Part shown: in pieces, positions 12,223-24,699 of the stretch
Layout: every line of letters starts with the position of its first letter
How positions within the stretch are numbered: the first letter of the stretch is position 1
Assembly: GCA_963377175.1 (NCBI GenBank)
Contig: CAUJNA010003297.1
Location: forward strand, 462,691 to 526,690
DNA from: Effrenium voratum
Lineage: Eukaryota; Sar; Dinophyceae; Suessiales; Symbiodiniaceae
Direction: 5' to 3'
DNA: 64,000 bases
The notes under the pieces: model-generated
What the model saw: only the letters and a program-made list of their open reading frames with translations
Databases searched by the model: none
Told to the model about the DNA's origin: nothing
Made by a program: the position numbers and the translations under genes

Positions 12223-13182
12223 CTGGCAGACTTGCAACGTCTAAGTTCACGCCAATGGTTTCACTAAGGCCACTGGACACCACCGAGAGATACAAAGGCA
12301 GCAAAACGAGAACCCCAGGTAAGGTGTCACACATCTTGTGTCCCTCATTGCAATCTATTGTTTATGTCTGTAGCAAAAGTTTCTTGGCAACGACCCGTCA
12401 CTTCACCTGCGGTGTGGAGCCATCAACAAAACGTCAACAGCCTTAACAGATCTCTTCTGCTCGCTTTCGAAGGCAAACATGGTATGAGTGTACATGGGTC
12501 ATTGAAACCCTTCCCAACCACAAAAAGAGGATTCCTGCGGCTGGAAATATCAAGCACAACTCATTGAAAACACAACCGATTAGATGATTAGATCATGCAG
12601 GCTGCTCCATGTCCAGAGAACACACACATGCACACCTGCACAGGTTAAAGCCGGTTGCTGGTGCCATCCTCGTGTCAGCAATGCGATCCACATTAACGAG
12701 TCTGAACCCTGGCCTTGGTATCGATCTCAAGGAGCGGAAGATTCAGGGCGGTTGATTTCTTGCTGCCTGGCGATGGCAAGGAGGATGGCATGTCGTGACT
12801 GATTCACTCTCCCGAATCGATACAGTGTCAAAAACTCTCACAGCTTAGAATCGGAAAGCTAAACTGGCTTTGATTTCACGCTCAGCAAAGGCATTGTCAG
12901 ACTTTCCAGGAACGGAAGTCCGAGTTAAGGCACTTATTGAGATTAAGCCATCAGAACAAGTTTACGGTTTGGATGCAAGACAAGTGTCCATTGACAGTTG
13001 TTGTGATTGACACCAGTTGCAAGGATGCCTTTCCAGTGGCACAACTCAAAACACGCGCTCCCCTGTAAGCGCACGCCTGGCATAAGCATCCAATTAGCCA
13101 GGCTGCCAGTGATTCAACTTGCCGCCTTTCAGCTTGGCTTTTTCGGATTCGAGTCTTGCCCCTGCCACCTCCCCCGTCTCAC

Positions 13183-13291
13183 CTGGGCGTGCGCTGCCCG
13201 GGCGCGCGGGCTGCTTCGACGCGCTGGGCCGGCGGGCTGCCGCCTTGCCGGCGCCGGCCTTCGCCTTGGGCGCCGCCGGCTTCGGCGGCAT
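13183..13291 (-). CDS. Probable first exon with start codon
   Basis: ATG at 13291 opens 'MPPKPAAPKAKAGAGKAAAR', a Lys/Ala/Pro-rich leader followed by 'KQPARPGSARP' and a strong CAG|GTGAGA donor. The island is markedly GC-rich. Such basic, disordered starts are common for cytoskeletal or ciliary proteins of protists, but that is not enough for a function. It probably starts the gene whose exons continue towards lower coordinates. Confidence 0.5.
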
Positions 13292-14472
13292 GGCGCGAGC
13301 TGCGCGCGGCGCGCGGCGCCTCTTTGCAGATCAAGCTTGCGGCTTGAGTTCTGTGCAGTCAAGAGAGCGAGCTTTCACCGTGGTCACACCGCGCCCTGTG
13401 ACGGTCTCTTTCTTTGGGAGGTCATGCGGAATGCCCCAATGCCCTATGCCACACGGAGTTGAGGCGCTCCAGGTGGCCACCGGGTTCTTCCCTCTGACTT
13501 CACAGTCTGCGGATGGCCAAACATCGAACTTGGGAGCGGCTTCACCGCTGGCTCCGTTCATCTGGCAGATTCTCAGCGGTGATACTTGAGCCCCGGCAGG
13601 AGAGCGCTTTGATGTCTGCCAAGGCCGCCAGAATGCTGAGCTGGTATGGGTAGCCACAACAAGCATTTGGGCTTTGGGCTTCATGCCCTCTTCCCGTACT
13701 CCCGTGAAAGGCAGGCAAACCTAGCCAAAGTGGAACTAAAATATTTGGTGTGGGGAATGGGGAAATCAAGCAATGTAGATAGCCAGACAAACGGACAACT
13801 CATGTGGGCAACCAGCAAATCGACGGGCAACAAACTCAGATCCCAAAATCGATTGCAGCTCTCCAGCCGAACCAAGAGCCATCCTTCGTCCTGCGATGAG
13901 ATTAGCCAGGTTGTGGGTATACAACGCATCGTTGCAGTCAAAGAAAGCTGTGCATGGTCAGGGGAAGATGTCCGTCAGGTATTGTCAATTGTCAAAGGGA
14001 CTTCACAACCAGGCAATTCGCCATGCCCAATACTGAATAAAACATGAGACTGCAATTGTCCAAGGACGGCCAGTTTGATTGCTCAGTATGATTATCAGCG
14101 ATGTTGGTGCGTCAGAAACCGTTGTGCCAATAAAACGGCGAAGATGGTTTTGCACAGTAGTGCAGCAAGTTCCATAATGTTTTGGGATAAGAAGATCCAC
14201 AGGGCTTCAACTCTTGAATCATTGGCGTGCATTCATCCGGAAAACAACATGAGTCGGCAGTCAAGAAAGGCAACAGGAAAAACAGCCGCTGAATTGACAA
14301 GAAAAGACCTCAATTTTGGCAAAAAGTGGCTCTTAACAATTCGATTGTAATATTGCTGAAGTTAGAAGTACAACTATGATATGTCTGAAAGTAGAAAGAA
14401 TCGGGTTGGCTCCTTCGACGAGCTTGTAAACCGCAGAAAGGGTGGACCCCGGTACGCCATTGGCCAACTCAC

Positions 14473-14584
14473 CGCGCCCCGCTGCGAGAGCTGCGTGAGG
14501 TCCAGAAATTGCCTCTGCAGCTCCTTCGAACGAGTCGCGTGCGCGTGCGCGACGCCGGGGGACCAGCGCGAACCGGTCGGCTGC
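14473..14584 (-). CDS. Exon, unidentified protein
   Basis: Bounded by TGGCAG and a consensus GTGAGT donor. Reads 'SRWSPGVAHAHATRSKELQR' then 'QFLDLTQLSQRGA', helical at its end. Confidence 0.5.
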
Positions 14585-14815
14585 CTGCCACGAGAAGCAT
14601 TGTCTTGGATCAGATGTGACCTGATAGTCGAGTTGGTTTCAAACAAGATGCTCCTTGATCGTCTCACAAGGAGCGTACTACCAGCACAAACAAGCATATA
14701 TCATATATACGCTTGCGCCACATAGCCCAATGTATTATCTTCACGCAGTGATCTGACAAGCAAAACAAGGAGGAATATATTTCTGCGGGTATCATCAGAT
14801 GGAGCCGGTACGGTG

Positions 14816-14898
14816 CTACTCCTCCAAGCCGCGATTCACGTTCAAGTCCACGCGGCGCACCTGCCGAAGGTTGATCCAATCGCGTGAGATGGAGCTCG
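14816..14898 (-). CDS. Exon, unidentified protein
   Basis: Reads 'SSISRDWINLRQVRRVDLNV' then 'NRGLEE' and stops at TAG (14816-14818). It could be a terminal exon, or an internal one using a GA donor just before the stop. Confidence 0.4.
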
Positions 14899-15046
14899 AT
14901 CTTAACACCTGCCCGGCCACTCGCACAAACATTTAAGGGGCATGTCTCTGGAGCGATGGCATGCTCTGAAGTATTCCCCCTTGGCGCCTCCTTCTGCAGG
15001 ACTGCCAGCCAAGCCTGGCACCGTCAAGTGAGACAAGTACCACAGT

Positions 15047-15113
15047 CATCGGCGGTCATGGCTCGAGATGCTTGCCTCTTGCGCATGGTTTCGCCAAGTT
15101 CCCGAAGCCTGCT
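15047..15113 (-). CDS. Short helical exon, unidentified
   Basis: After GACAGCAG the frame reads 'RLRELGETMRKRQASRAMTA', strongly helix-forming and charged, towards a GT donor. The other frames are less protein-like. Confidence 0.35.
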
Positions 15114-15182
15114 GTCGGGTCCCAGTTGAGTTCTTGTTCAAAGGCACTTGCAAGTGGAACGTCCCCCAATTCGAGTCAAGGT

Positions 15183-15227
15183 GTGGGGGGGGGGGGCACC
15201 AGCAAGAATCAACCCCCCCCCCCCCCA
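15183..15227. repeat. Oligo-G / oligo-C tract pair
   Basis: A run of about 12 G is followed after a spacer of about 17 bp by a run of about 14 C, flanked by GTG and CAC, so the strand can fold back on itself. Confidence 0.9.
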
Positions 15228-15929
15228 CTTGCTTGTTGATCTTGCCTTTCAATCATATCGAAATCTCCAAGTTTGTTGACAGCGGAACCAGCAAGCTGGG
15301 CCGAACACAAAGGCCACGGTCTGGACGGCTAGCTTGCTTCCTGGTGGCATTTGAAGGGGCATCAGCCGGAATTCGGGGGTATGCCCTTATTTCGTCAGGC
15401 GGGGTCAGCAACGTGGCCTGGCATAGGCGAATTCTGTCCAAACGACGTGTCAGGCCAATGCATGCGAATCCAGCCCCAAAGGCTTCTCTGTCCTCGCCGA
15501 ACCCATCTTAACCCACCCCACCTCTCTGGCAAGGTCTTGGCTAAGCAAAGGCAGAGGCTTGTCATCTGCCGCGAAGGAGTTCCTGACGTTGGTTCCGACC
15601 CAACTCAGATGACAAAACCGGATCCATGCCATCACTTAAACAGCCCGGACCTTGATCGTGACCCTGAAACTGGGAAACCCAAAGGTCACAAGGTCGGTTT
15701 TGCACAACTGAGCAGCTTCAACAAACAGGTTTTGAAGACAACCACATGTGAATCTAAACATTAATTACGGAACCAGCACGTCACGGGCGCCACACCAAGA
15801 AGTCATGACAGCCGAAGAAAGAGGATGTATATCCAAGTTCTCATGGTTCATTTTTCTCATGGCCCAAGTGCAGCTTGCAAAGACGTCTTCCAAACTGGTC
15901 GCTGACCTAACTTCCGCCACACAAGAGAC

Positions 15930-15986
15930 GTCGGCCCAGCTGGTTCTTGCGATCGAGGCTGCGGCGGCCCAAGAAATGTGGACCTG
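15930..15986 (-). CDS. Short basic exon, unidentified
   Basis: After CCGCAG one frame reads 'PHFLGRRSLDRKNQLGRRLL' then 'CG' before a TAG. Short, so weakly supported. Confidence 0.3.
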
Positions 15987-16143
15987 CGGTCAGTAGCTCA
16001 CGAGGAACATGGAACCGACAAGCAGCAGTTCATCTTAGAGGAGCCTCCTTTTTGGAGCACCCCCTTCTTGGATTCCAAAACAGGAATCAGGTCCGCCCAA
16101 AAGTCTGCAACCTTGTAGAACCCAATCCAGGGGCACTAAGTAC

Positions 16144-16232
16144 CCATGTCGCAGGAGGCATTGAGCCGCCAGCTGTGGGGTGACCGGTCGCGGTCGCAGG
16201 CTGGAGCTTGCGCCTGGAACAGCACCCGCTCG
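16144..16232 (-). CDS. Exon, unidentified protein
   Basis: After ATCCAG the frame reads 'ERVLFQAQAPACDRDRSPHS' then 'WRLNASCDM' to a GTACTT donor. Confidence 0.4.
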
Positions 16233-16597
16233 CTGGATGCATGGTTCATTTTCCCAGCATGCCACGTGCATCCGAGGAGCAGGCTTCCTTAAAGCCGCGT
16301 AATTGGAGCTTCAGTGTTCCCATGAGAAGATGCTGCAAGCAAACCCCTTCTTGCCCCAATCCAAGCAGTTGAATGGTGTTTGTGCTTCAGCCAACAAAAG
16401 ATAATTTGATTTCATTGCTATATCTCAAGACTGGATTTGACAGCTGCTGGTCTACTGGTCAGACGGGCAACAATGCTGCGATTCGAAACATCTGCAAATG
16501 TCCAAATCAATTGGCCAGCTGGGCAGCAAGCACCATCCTACAGAGTGGGTGTCACAATCCATGCGGAATGGCTGCTAATATTCCAAAAGGAGGTGCG

Positions 16598-16659
16598 CTC
16601 TGCGCAGCCGAGCGAAGCGATCGGTGCGTGAAGGCGATCAAGAACCGTGCAAGTGGCAA
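16598..16659 (-). CDS. Possible exon, unidentified protein
   Basis: After CAAGCAG the frame reads 'TVATCTVLDRLHAPIASLGC' then 'AER'. The 3' limit is not clear. Confidence 0.3.
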
Positions 16660-16664
16660 CTGTC

Positions 16665-18700
16665 TGCTTGTCCACTGCGCGGTCCAGGTTTCTGGAAGAG
16701 TAGTCTTGCATTCGGTCAACCCGTCCCGATGTCTAAGAAGCTAGGGTCAAGTTCTGTTGTATGTTCTTGGTGGTCAGGCAGTGAATCATGATAATTTGAC
16801 GAGCTGAAGTAGGGTGCCTGGCAAAGCCACTTTCATTCTGGGCGAGGTCATTTGACGAGTTACTGGCCCGCATGTCTGGAATTGCAAGCATCTCCAGAAC
16901 ATCTTTCGGATTCCGGTACCTGATCAACCACGAACTGCTGCTAGCCCACAACCACCCAACTCGCTTGTGGGTCAGTACTCGCTATCAACAACAAAGGCGC
17001 TTGGACCTGATCAAAGGGCCAAGTGACCAACACCTCCACCTACTGCAAAAAAGATTTGTAGCTTCTCACACACAAACAAAAAACAGGTAGGTATACAACA
17101 CTGGCAAAATCCTCTCACCCATTCCGCCCCCTGCCTTCCGGAATCGAAGGAACTGAGGCCCTGAGAGCGCAGACCCACTGCGGCTGGGCCCATGCGCCCT
17201 CTCTGCATACTAGAAACACTGAGTATGCATTACCTATTTAGCCATTCCTCCAAGTACTTGTTGGGTTTACATAATTTTCCAACGTTGTACCAAGGTTGTC
17301 ATGAATTGAGACGTGGGGTAAGGCACAACCAAAGGTTCAATGCATTTGAGTTGTGTTGGTGCATCACCTGAGCATTATCTAGCTCCTACACAAAGGCAAA
17401 CAAAATGGATTTGCATTTGGAACATCTAAGAAGCAAAAAGGCTCTAAGTCCGATTGTGTAAACATTTGAGGGGCTCCATAAAAAAGAAGATGTTACAGGT
17501 TTCTCAGGAACATAGATTAAACATGGGAATCAGGCTGCACAGTCTTCAGAGCTTGCACCTACAAACACGTTTCGCGATGTTGGAACTATCCAAGGGCTTG
17601 ATGAAAGACACCATCTGCGCTTCGCTTCAGCTAACATTTGCTGGTGCGTGCAGTGTGTTTGACCCTTCTTCCAGACTTCCCAAACATGAATATGTTTATA
17701 CCTGCACATCTGCACGATTTTCTCCAACACGCACTAGGTTGTTTGAGATACAAGATTTACGATTGAAGACTCTCAGTCAGCACTCTGGCTGTTGAATCTT
17801 CAATCCCCACTCTTTCTTGCCCTGAGCTGCTTTGAAGCGCTTCCAAGCACTTTAGGATTGAAGACTCTGGCTTGTGAAACTTCAATCGGGCTACCTGAAG
17901 GAGGGCGCTGTCCTTTTGTGCTTAGCATGCTTGGGCCATAAACCGGAGTGCTGGGAATCTTCAACACTTCAATCTCACAATCCCCAAAGCAAAATCACGA
18001 AAGACTCCAAGGTGCCGCAAATGCCAAAGCAAACTTGTGTTTTGTGTGGGCCGGTCACGTACTGAGGCTGGGGCAATTCCCTCAAAGCCTCCTGCAAACG
18101 ACCCGCCGCAATGTCAGAGAGTCTCCTCAGTGGCAGTCTCCACGTTACGACGTTACGTGGGTACCCCACGTGATAGTACCGCTTGGTACCCTTTTCACCT
18201 TGCTCTTACCGGAAACCGAAATGGAAGTAAGTCACCATTTGCGGGTCCGAGCCGTCCAAATAGCTTCCTTGCGGCTTTTTACACCATCAGCAAGGCTTCT
18301 GAACATGGCACATACTCAAACACCATTCCAACAACTGTTCCATGGCTCACAAAGTGCCCTGTGGGGGTCGCTAGCACGTTAGTACGCCTCTACCACGTTA
18401 CTCTCAGCCAGAAACTTGAGAAGCGTAACAGTTTTTCTGCCTTCCGCGACTTCCGTTCACATCATGCAGTCTTCAGTGGAAGCGAAGGACACCGGAATCC
18501 TAATCATGGCTGCGGAACACCTAGTTGCGCACCCCGGGACAGTTGGCTGCATCTAGCGTTTCAGGCCGGCATGGTCGCAATTGGGGCTCGGGCATCAAGC
18601 GCAGGCAGCGACTATCCTCTCCTCTCTGTTTCAGGTCGCTCCAAAGACTTGTCCGCGCCAAGGGATTGATACTCGATATCACTGATATCATCTGGGAAGC
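16665..18700. other. No gene recognised
   Basis: About 2 kb with no convincing exon. It contains degenerate repeated GATTGAAGACTCT-like segments at about 17750-17990 and a partial copy of the dispersed repeat at about 18184-18224 on the minus strand. Confidence 0.4.
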
Positions 18701-18704
18701 TGGC

Positions 18705-19188
18705 TTCTTCAGCAAGTAGTAGGAGATGTACTTCCTCAGCAAAGGGACTGCATCTGCTGGGCCTCTGTGGTACTTGGCCAGAGTGTGGATGGCTGGAGCA
18801 GTACATAGCCACTAGGCAACCTGCTGCCCGCTGTCATGCAACCAAAAAAACGCGAGCAAGCGCCAACAGGAAAGGGCCAGAGTTTGTGCTGGACAAGGTA
18901 AACAACACGCAACACTCCATCCCAGTAACCATACAAATGCGTGCGCACCATTGAAAGGCATCACCTCGGCCTCCAATACATGTTAATAAAGGAAGGAGAA
19001 AATGCTAATACATGCAGGTACACATGTGGAGAGTCTGAATCCAAACCTCAAGAAGATTGAGCATCCCCTGCCCCCGGCCATTGAAACTGAGGCCTTGCTC
19101 TCCCACGATGCGAATTCGCGTGACTGGGCTCCCCAGGCCCTTTCCACTCGGGGAGAGTGTACTCCTCCAGAAGTTTAGAGAACTTCAT
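18705..19188 (-). CDS. SPX-domain protein, first two exons
   Basis: ATG at 19188 opens 'MKFSKLLEEYTLPEW', the classical SPX-domain start. The first coding exon ends at 19139 (AAAGG|GCC, a GC donor, two bases into a codon). Exon two begins after CTGAG at 18734, supplies the third base and reads 'KYISYYLLKK', giving PEWKG joined to KYISYY as in XPR1/PHO1-type proteins. SPX domains bind inositol polyphosphates in phosphate sensing, transport or polyphosphate synthesis; which subtype this is cannot be told, because the rest of the SPX domain and any EXS, VTC or MFS part was not found. The 3' end of exon two is uncertain. An overlapping frame at 18612-18699 ending in TAG ('SFPDDISDIEYQSLGADKSL') is an alternative continuation. 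The short exons at 13.5-16.7 kb may belong here, without proof. Confidence 0.65.
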
Positions 19189-19989
19189 GCATGGCCTCGT
19201 GGCAGCCAAAGCCGAGTCGAACACCCGGAATCTGGGTGGAAAAACTAAAAAAGTCGTGGCCCTTCACCCCGGCCGAGCTGCAAATGGCGGATCTTATTGA
19301 TAGCGTTCACTTGAGCAGGCATGGGGTGGACGAAAGCTCGCAAGCAGCAGAAGAACGGGCGAGGCAGTCAGGGGCTGTTTGGGGCCGAAGCGAGCCTAGG
19401 ACTGCGTTATTGATTGGACGAATTAAACTCACCCAAATGTTGGATACAGTTGATACAATCAACAAGTCAAGATTTCACGTCATACACTGGCCTATGCATA
19501 TTCCAACCGTTGATATGTCCACTTCTTGCATGGTCCTTTTAGGAACAGTCGAACTGTCAGAACCTTCCCACCCGCATGGAAGCCTAGGCCCCGCGTCGGC
19601 CGGGGCGGTCCAAGGTCGGTACGAACATGGTTGATTCTTAATAGAATCAAGTGGGGATTCAGCCCATGCATTTGCTTGCACAGCCTAGCTTTCGAGACAA
19701 GCCATGCTCGCTTACGACAATGTCCAAAAAGGGACATGTTAAGCCCTGTGACTGGAAATCTGGAAATCTGGCTCACTGGAAGCGCCTGGCTGAGGCCCCT
19801 GCCGGGCAAAAATCGAAGAGCTGCTGAGCTAAGCACGCTCAGCATGGGATTTCTGAGTACCATGCATGCTTTAGAGGGTGTATGATGCAGGCAGGATAGG
19901 CCGGGTGGGTAGCACAAGACAAACAATAGCGTAACGCTGCCTCAGGTGCTTCAACTGAGGGCAAGGTCGGTAAAGCGTTTCAGGCTGAG

Positions 19990-20106
19990 TGGATGAGAAA
20001 AGTGCCTTCTCAAAGGCATGTGCAGCTGCGACGGCCGTGCTGGACCTGCATAGACTCGCTGAGGAGCTGCAAACTGAGAGGTTTCTTGAGGCTTCGAACC
20101 TAATTC
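19990..20106 (+). CDS. Possible plus-strand exon, helical
   Basis: Between a GCTGAG acceptor and a GTAGGT donor the plus strand reads 'DEKSAFSKACAAATAVLDLH' then 'RLAEELQTERFLEASNLIRR', an amphipathic helix. The minus frame is also open but Ser/Ala rich. If real, it is one of the few plus-strand exons here. Confidence 0.35.
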
Positions 20107-20109
20107 GTA

Positions 20110-22750
20110 GGTACCAAGGATAGAACAAAATGCAGCTGATGTTGTAGAATTCATGCAAATCCATGTGCAGGGTGACAAAGGGCAGTTGGTATGAGCTACA
20201 GCTTACAAGTCCCCACATATTGCCTTTTCGCACGTGCCCAGTCCGGGAATAGTGATGGATTGAGCATCCTCTCAACTGCGCTGGAAGAGCAAAGCGTGCT
20301 AGTGATACTCAAGTGAAACTCAGTGACAACAACTGCAGCAACAAAAAGCAGCAGGAGCATATCAAAGCGGGCAAATACAACTGTTTTGTGTGACACATTC
20401 CAACATATTACTATAGCTTCATGCGCGGCTGTAGGGCTGTATACGAAAAGCCCGCTGGAGACAAACTGACAGATTGCATTCCTTTCTCTCCAAATTGTTG
20501 CTCCCTAGCCCCCTTCGAAGCAGCAATGTCTGCCAAACCACCAAGGACAACTCGAACTCTTCAGGACTGCCATCTCTCACCAAGCTGGAACCAGATTCAG
20601 TAGCACAGGCGTCTTCCCATCCCAAACAAATCACCGGAATCGGAGGGTGCACCATAGGCCCCTTATGTACATCGGAGCTGGCCCGCAGGATCTGCGCAAA
20701 GCCAGGGCCAAGGAACCTGAGCCGAAGGAACCTCGTCCCTAGAAGGAAGAAAGTGAATATCTTAGCGGGAACCCAGGATTGATACCCCCCAGCTGATTCA
20801 TGGGATGTGCCATTCGAGGGGAGCCTTCACTCTGTAGGGAAACAGCCCTCTAAGATGAATTCATCTGCCATGTTGATTTCTGGGGGAGCAACTGTAGCGG
20901 TCTTCTCCCCTTAGGACAACATTGAAATTAATGTCACCTTTCCTACAGTTCTCAGAACGCAAACATTAGACAACAAGGTCCGCATGCTGCTCATGAAGCT
21001 TGGAAGCCTAACGTCAAAGGAAGTTCGAATAGCTTCCCAGATTCGAAGCGGAACGAATAGTTGGGCACATCCCGAGGCATCGGCTGCGTTTCGAAACAAA
21101 AGATCGCGTGCATAGAGATGCTTAAATTACATCAGCTACCGGGCAATTGTGTTGCATAAGATACCTTCCCCGGAACAAATCGTTGAGCTGCAATATTGCA
21201 ATAGAGTTGTGTTCGTAGAACATGTCCTTCTGGGACCGATGTGCCAATGAATACGGGACGATATTCAGAATCTAAAGGCAATCAAGCTCCGATGGTGAGG
21301 AGATGTGACAAATCACTGGGCATTAGTATGTGTCAAACATAACTGAAAGCCTCAAGCCCCTCTGTCCTTTCTGCCTTCCCGCCTCCGTCTTTCTGCAAAC
21401 TAAAAACCTCATCTCTGGTCATCGTAATGTTTCCCCGCATTTCAGCTTGCTTCACAACAACAATCCTGGCAATCAAGCAGCGACAGCTCCAACTTGTCAG
21501 CAGACACATCAACACTTGACAGTGACTTGTCAGCAGACACATCTAGCAGCCAAGTGCAGGGCAGCCAAACAGCCAACAATCACACGTGCATTGCGTGTCA
21601 ACACTCGCAGCAAGACAGTCACAGACTGCTTGTTCCTGTATCAAGTCTGTACGAGCACGACTGCGGCCCCTTTTGTTCGAGCTAAACGGGCTGGCTAACG
21701 GGCCCCCAGGACTAAACTCGACAGATGGCGCATCAGGGTGCACCTCCCAATCTGGGGCATCCCGGGTCCCGGTCGTGAGGTCGCGACGCTCGGTCAAGTT
21801 GGTGAGCGAACATGCATGGAACAGTGACCTCAACCAGAATGGGAACGGCCGCATCTGCCTCCATGTTCAAGAGATACACAACACTAAAACAAAGTGACAT
21901 GTTCGCAGAAGTCTTAGGGTAACGGAAGTGTCCTCCCGCTCATATTGGACACGAGACTGGCAATTAGCACGACTTTCAAAAACGCGGGGTAATGAAAGTG
22001 TCGAGGACACCTTGAAAATTTGGTTTTTCATTGTGAGACATGAGCATAAGCTGCTGAAAACTTGCCGCTACGGGCAGGATGCCTGGAAGATGTGCATTGG
22101 CCCAGGTGGGACAATTCGATGCATCTCGGCTCCTTTGAAGCATTCATTCTCTGTGTAAGGCTTGCCATCCTGATCCAAGCTTCCTAATAATAAAGGTCCT
22201 ACTGGTAATGAACAATATTTTCCAAAATTTCCTACAGTTTCAGGTTCGGGAATACTGAATGTAGAATTGCCATTTTTGAAACAAATGCTAAACCAATGAC
22301 TTCCCCTACCGTCCCCAACTCCAGCCACACCAGGGGGCACAAACAAAGTGTTGGTTTAGTTTATGCTGTTTGAATTCCTTACTCGGATATTGCCGTGTTC
22401 AACAACGTTCGGGCCCGGAAAGGGAGACCTCATTTGCACAAGCGCCGAGGGCAAACAGGAAGTCGGGCCCCCCAATATTTGTCTTCTGGGAAAACGAGAA
22501 AGGGATTACATCTAACCTTTGAGAAGGCAAGCCAAACGATAAATCTTAAATTCTCAGTGCTTTGCTGCAATCCAAAGACAGTGAGAACCTGGGCTCAACC
22601 CGCATCCATCCCTTGGATCGCGCAAACGACAAAGCTGTTCTCGGAAAGATTGGTTCGGTGAACCTGTCAGTGTGTACTTTCTATAAGTCCTGCGACCCAT
22701 GTCGGGACAAAACGGACTCGGCTCGGACTCACATCGCTCGTCGCTCGCTC
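20110..22750. other. No gene recognised with confidence
   Basis: About 2.6 kb. A plus-strand helical segment at about 20925-21110 ('VRMLLMKLGSLTSKEVRIAS') and a minus segment at about 21690-21790 are possible exons but lack clear splice boundaries. Confidence 0.35.
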
Positions 22751-22752
22751 GC

Positions 22753-24040
22753 TCACATCGCCAGGGCGTGCACCGCCTCGGTGGCGAAGTAGTGCGCCGC
22801 CGCGGAGTGCGCCACGTCCAGCGCCGTGCGCCCGGCGTCGTCCTGCAGGCTGCGGTCCACCCGGGCGTTGGAGAGCAACAGCTGGCGATAGGCGGCGCGT
22901 CTTCTTTGAGGCGACCCGGCTACTGTGTGGTGAGGAGCACCAAAGGAAAACCACCATGATGGGGTCTAAGAAAGGCACACTTTTATGAGCCATGGGCAAA
23001 ACTTCATGGGAAATCGCGATGTCCCTCCTGCTAGAGTGCTGGAAAATGTTCAAAACCATTCTTTATTTGTTGCTTAAGTCACCCCTCCCAAACCTGGCAT
23101 GAACCGTGGAACCCTGAAACAAGCACGATTACAAAAGAAGTCAACCTTTAGCGGACCCTTCTTCGGGGATTCCATTTTCAGATTGAGGGCAGTAGGGTCC
23201 CTTCTTCCGCACGAAAGGAAAGCACATCGGTCCTTCGGCCCCTTGCTACGGGTTCCCTAAGCTCGGGAGCTCGTGGCTCGACTCCAACGCGGCCGCGGCC
23301 GGCCTGGCAGGCGCCCTTGTCACCGTTGCCCGCCGCCAGGTGCAGCGCCGTGTCCCCGCGGTCGTCCATGGCGTTGGGGTCGCAGGCGTTGGCGCCCAGC
23401 AGCAGCGACCTCCGATCTCCCCAAAAGGAACCAGGAGCGGCTCTGGGAAAATGTTGGGTGGTACCCATATCTTGGCGAGCTAGGTGGGGCACAGTTCAGG
23501 CTAGCTCAAAGCCACTTCCAATGGAATTTCATTATACATATATATATATATATATGTATGTGTGTGGTTTGTTTATAATATATATATATATATTAATATA
23601 TATTATATGGTGAGGGTCTTACAAGTTGGAAAGCAGAAGGCGCTGTGTGTTTGCTCAGGACGATGCACAAATACTCACGCTCACAGAGACGCAAACGCAA
23701 ACACAAGCGCAAACGCAAGCGAAAACGCAAACAGACCGACAGACCGACAGACAAACACAAAAACACGCAAACACACACACACACAATTCGAAAGTGAGGT
23801 TCTCACCCATTCTCCAGCTAAGCGTTTATGCTGCGACCGCTGCCAGGGCACTTAGCATGACTGGTCGAATTGGGGGCGCATGGTGAGCCCTAGCATTTCA
23901 CCGGCCCAAAGCCCATCCTTTGCTCCTTTTCAACTTTTGCAGCCCCTCTGGCAGGCTAGGTGCAGAGCACCCAAGCGGCCCAGCGCCGCCGCGTAGTGCA
24001 GCAGGGTGCGGCCCATCATATCCCGCGTTATCAGCGTCTC
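22753..24040 (-). CDS. Ankyrin-repeat protein, C-terminal exons
   Basis: Three GC-rich exons carry ankyrin motifs. Exon 24040-about 23969 reads 'MMGRTLLHYAAALGRLG'; exon 23409-about 23315 reads 'ANACDPNAMDDRGDTALHLA' then 'AGNGDK'; exon 22903-22753 reads 'LLLSNARVDRSLQDDAGRTA' and 'LDVAHSAAAHYFATEAVHAL', ending in TGA at 22753-22755. The signature G-T-LH-AA is clear in the first two; the last repeat is degenerate, as usual at a C terminus. Ankyrin repeats mediate protein-protein contacts, so no specific function follows. The junction phases are not fully reconciled, so an additional small exon or other boundary is likely. Upstream exons must lie beyond 24.05 kb, possibly past the foldback satellite. 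Confidence 0.7.
22921..22962 (-). repeat. Partial copy of the dispersed repeat
   Basis: The minus strand reads ATGGTGGTTTTCCTTTGG, matching the head of the copies at 4636 and 40697. It lies just upstream of the last ankyrin exon, inside the intron. Confidence 0.45.
23538..23606. repeat. (TA)n microsatellite
   Basis: Two runs of alternating TA separated by TGTATGTGTGTGG and TTTGTTTATAA. In an intron of the ankyrin gene; a CAAACG/CAGAC-rich simple repeat follows at about 23690-23785. Confidence 0.9.
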
Positions 24041-24540
24041 CTAGCACTTCATCTTCCGTTCCATGCGATGCAAAAGGATCGGGCAAAAACTCTTGTCAAC
24101 TGGCTTAAAGAGCTTGCATCTGAGCACACATGCCAATAGGATTAGCATTGCGTTGCGTCACTTGACAAGTCCTAACTGAGCAAACCATCCTTCATGATGT
24201 CCATTGGACGTTGCGGGGTGAGTGTTCAGTGCATGGCCAGCACGAACAAACTTCTTCCAGGTCTCCAGAAATTCAAACAACACGCAAGACCCGCGTTGCT
24301 CATACCCATGTGGCGACCAACATAGCTACAATGGCGTAAGCATCTACCCATGCTACGCCCTGGAAACAGAAATCCGGATCGTACCCCTCGCTAGATTGGG
24401 GTTCAAAAATCCATTTTTTTGACACATCTCCGGGGAGGGGGTGCACCAACCACGCTTCACAACAGCTTTCCAACCACGACAGAAATTGTTCCTACCACGA
24501 CTCGGAATTATTTTTCTTACTACGAAAAAAAAACACGATA

Positions 24541-24684
24541 AGCTCAAAAAGCGGATCCTTCCTTCCTTGAAACAGGCCTCCCTCCTTCTCCTGCTTCCTT
24601 CCTTCTTCCCTCAAAAAGCGGATCCTTCCTTCCTTGAAACAGGCCTCCCTCCTTATCCTGCTTCCTTCCTTCTTCCCTTCTTCC
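24541..24684. repeat. Two direct repeats of ~70 bp
   Basis: The block starting CTCAAAAAGCGGATCCTTCC occurs at 24543 and again at 24612, with only minor differences, and each ends in pyrimidine-rich CTTCCTTCCTTCTTCC. Confidence 0.9.
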
Positions 24685-24699
24685 AACAATGGACGGTTT

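Noticed and set aside
13331..13684. 117-codon minus open frame just upstream of the probable start exon
   Set aside because: A plus frame across the same bases is equally open and neither has convincing composition; a competing minus frame ('SILAALADIKALSCRG') near 13570-13640 is as plausible.
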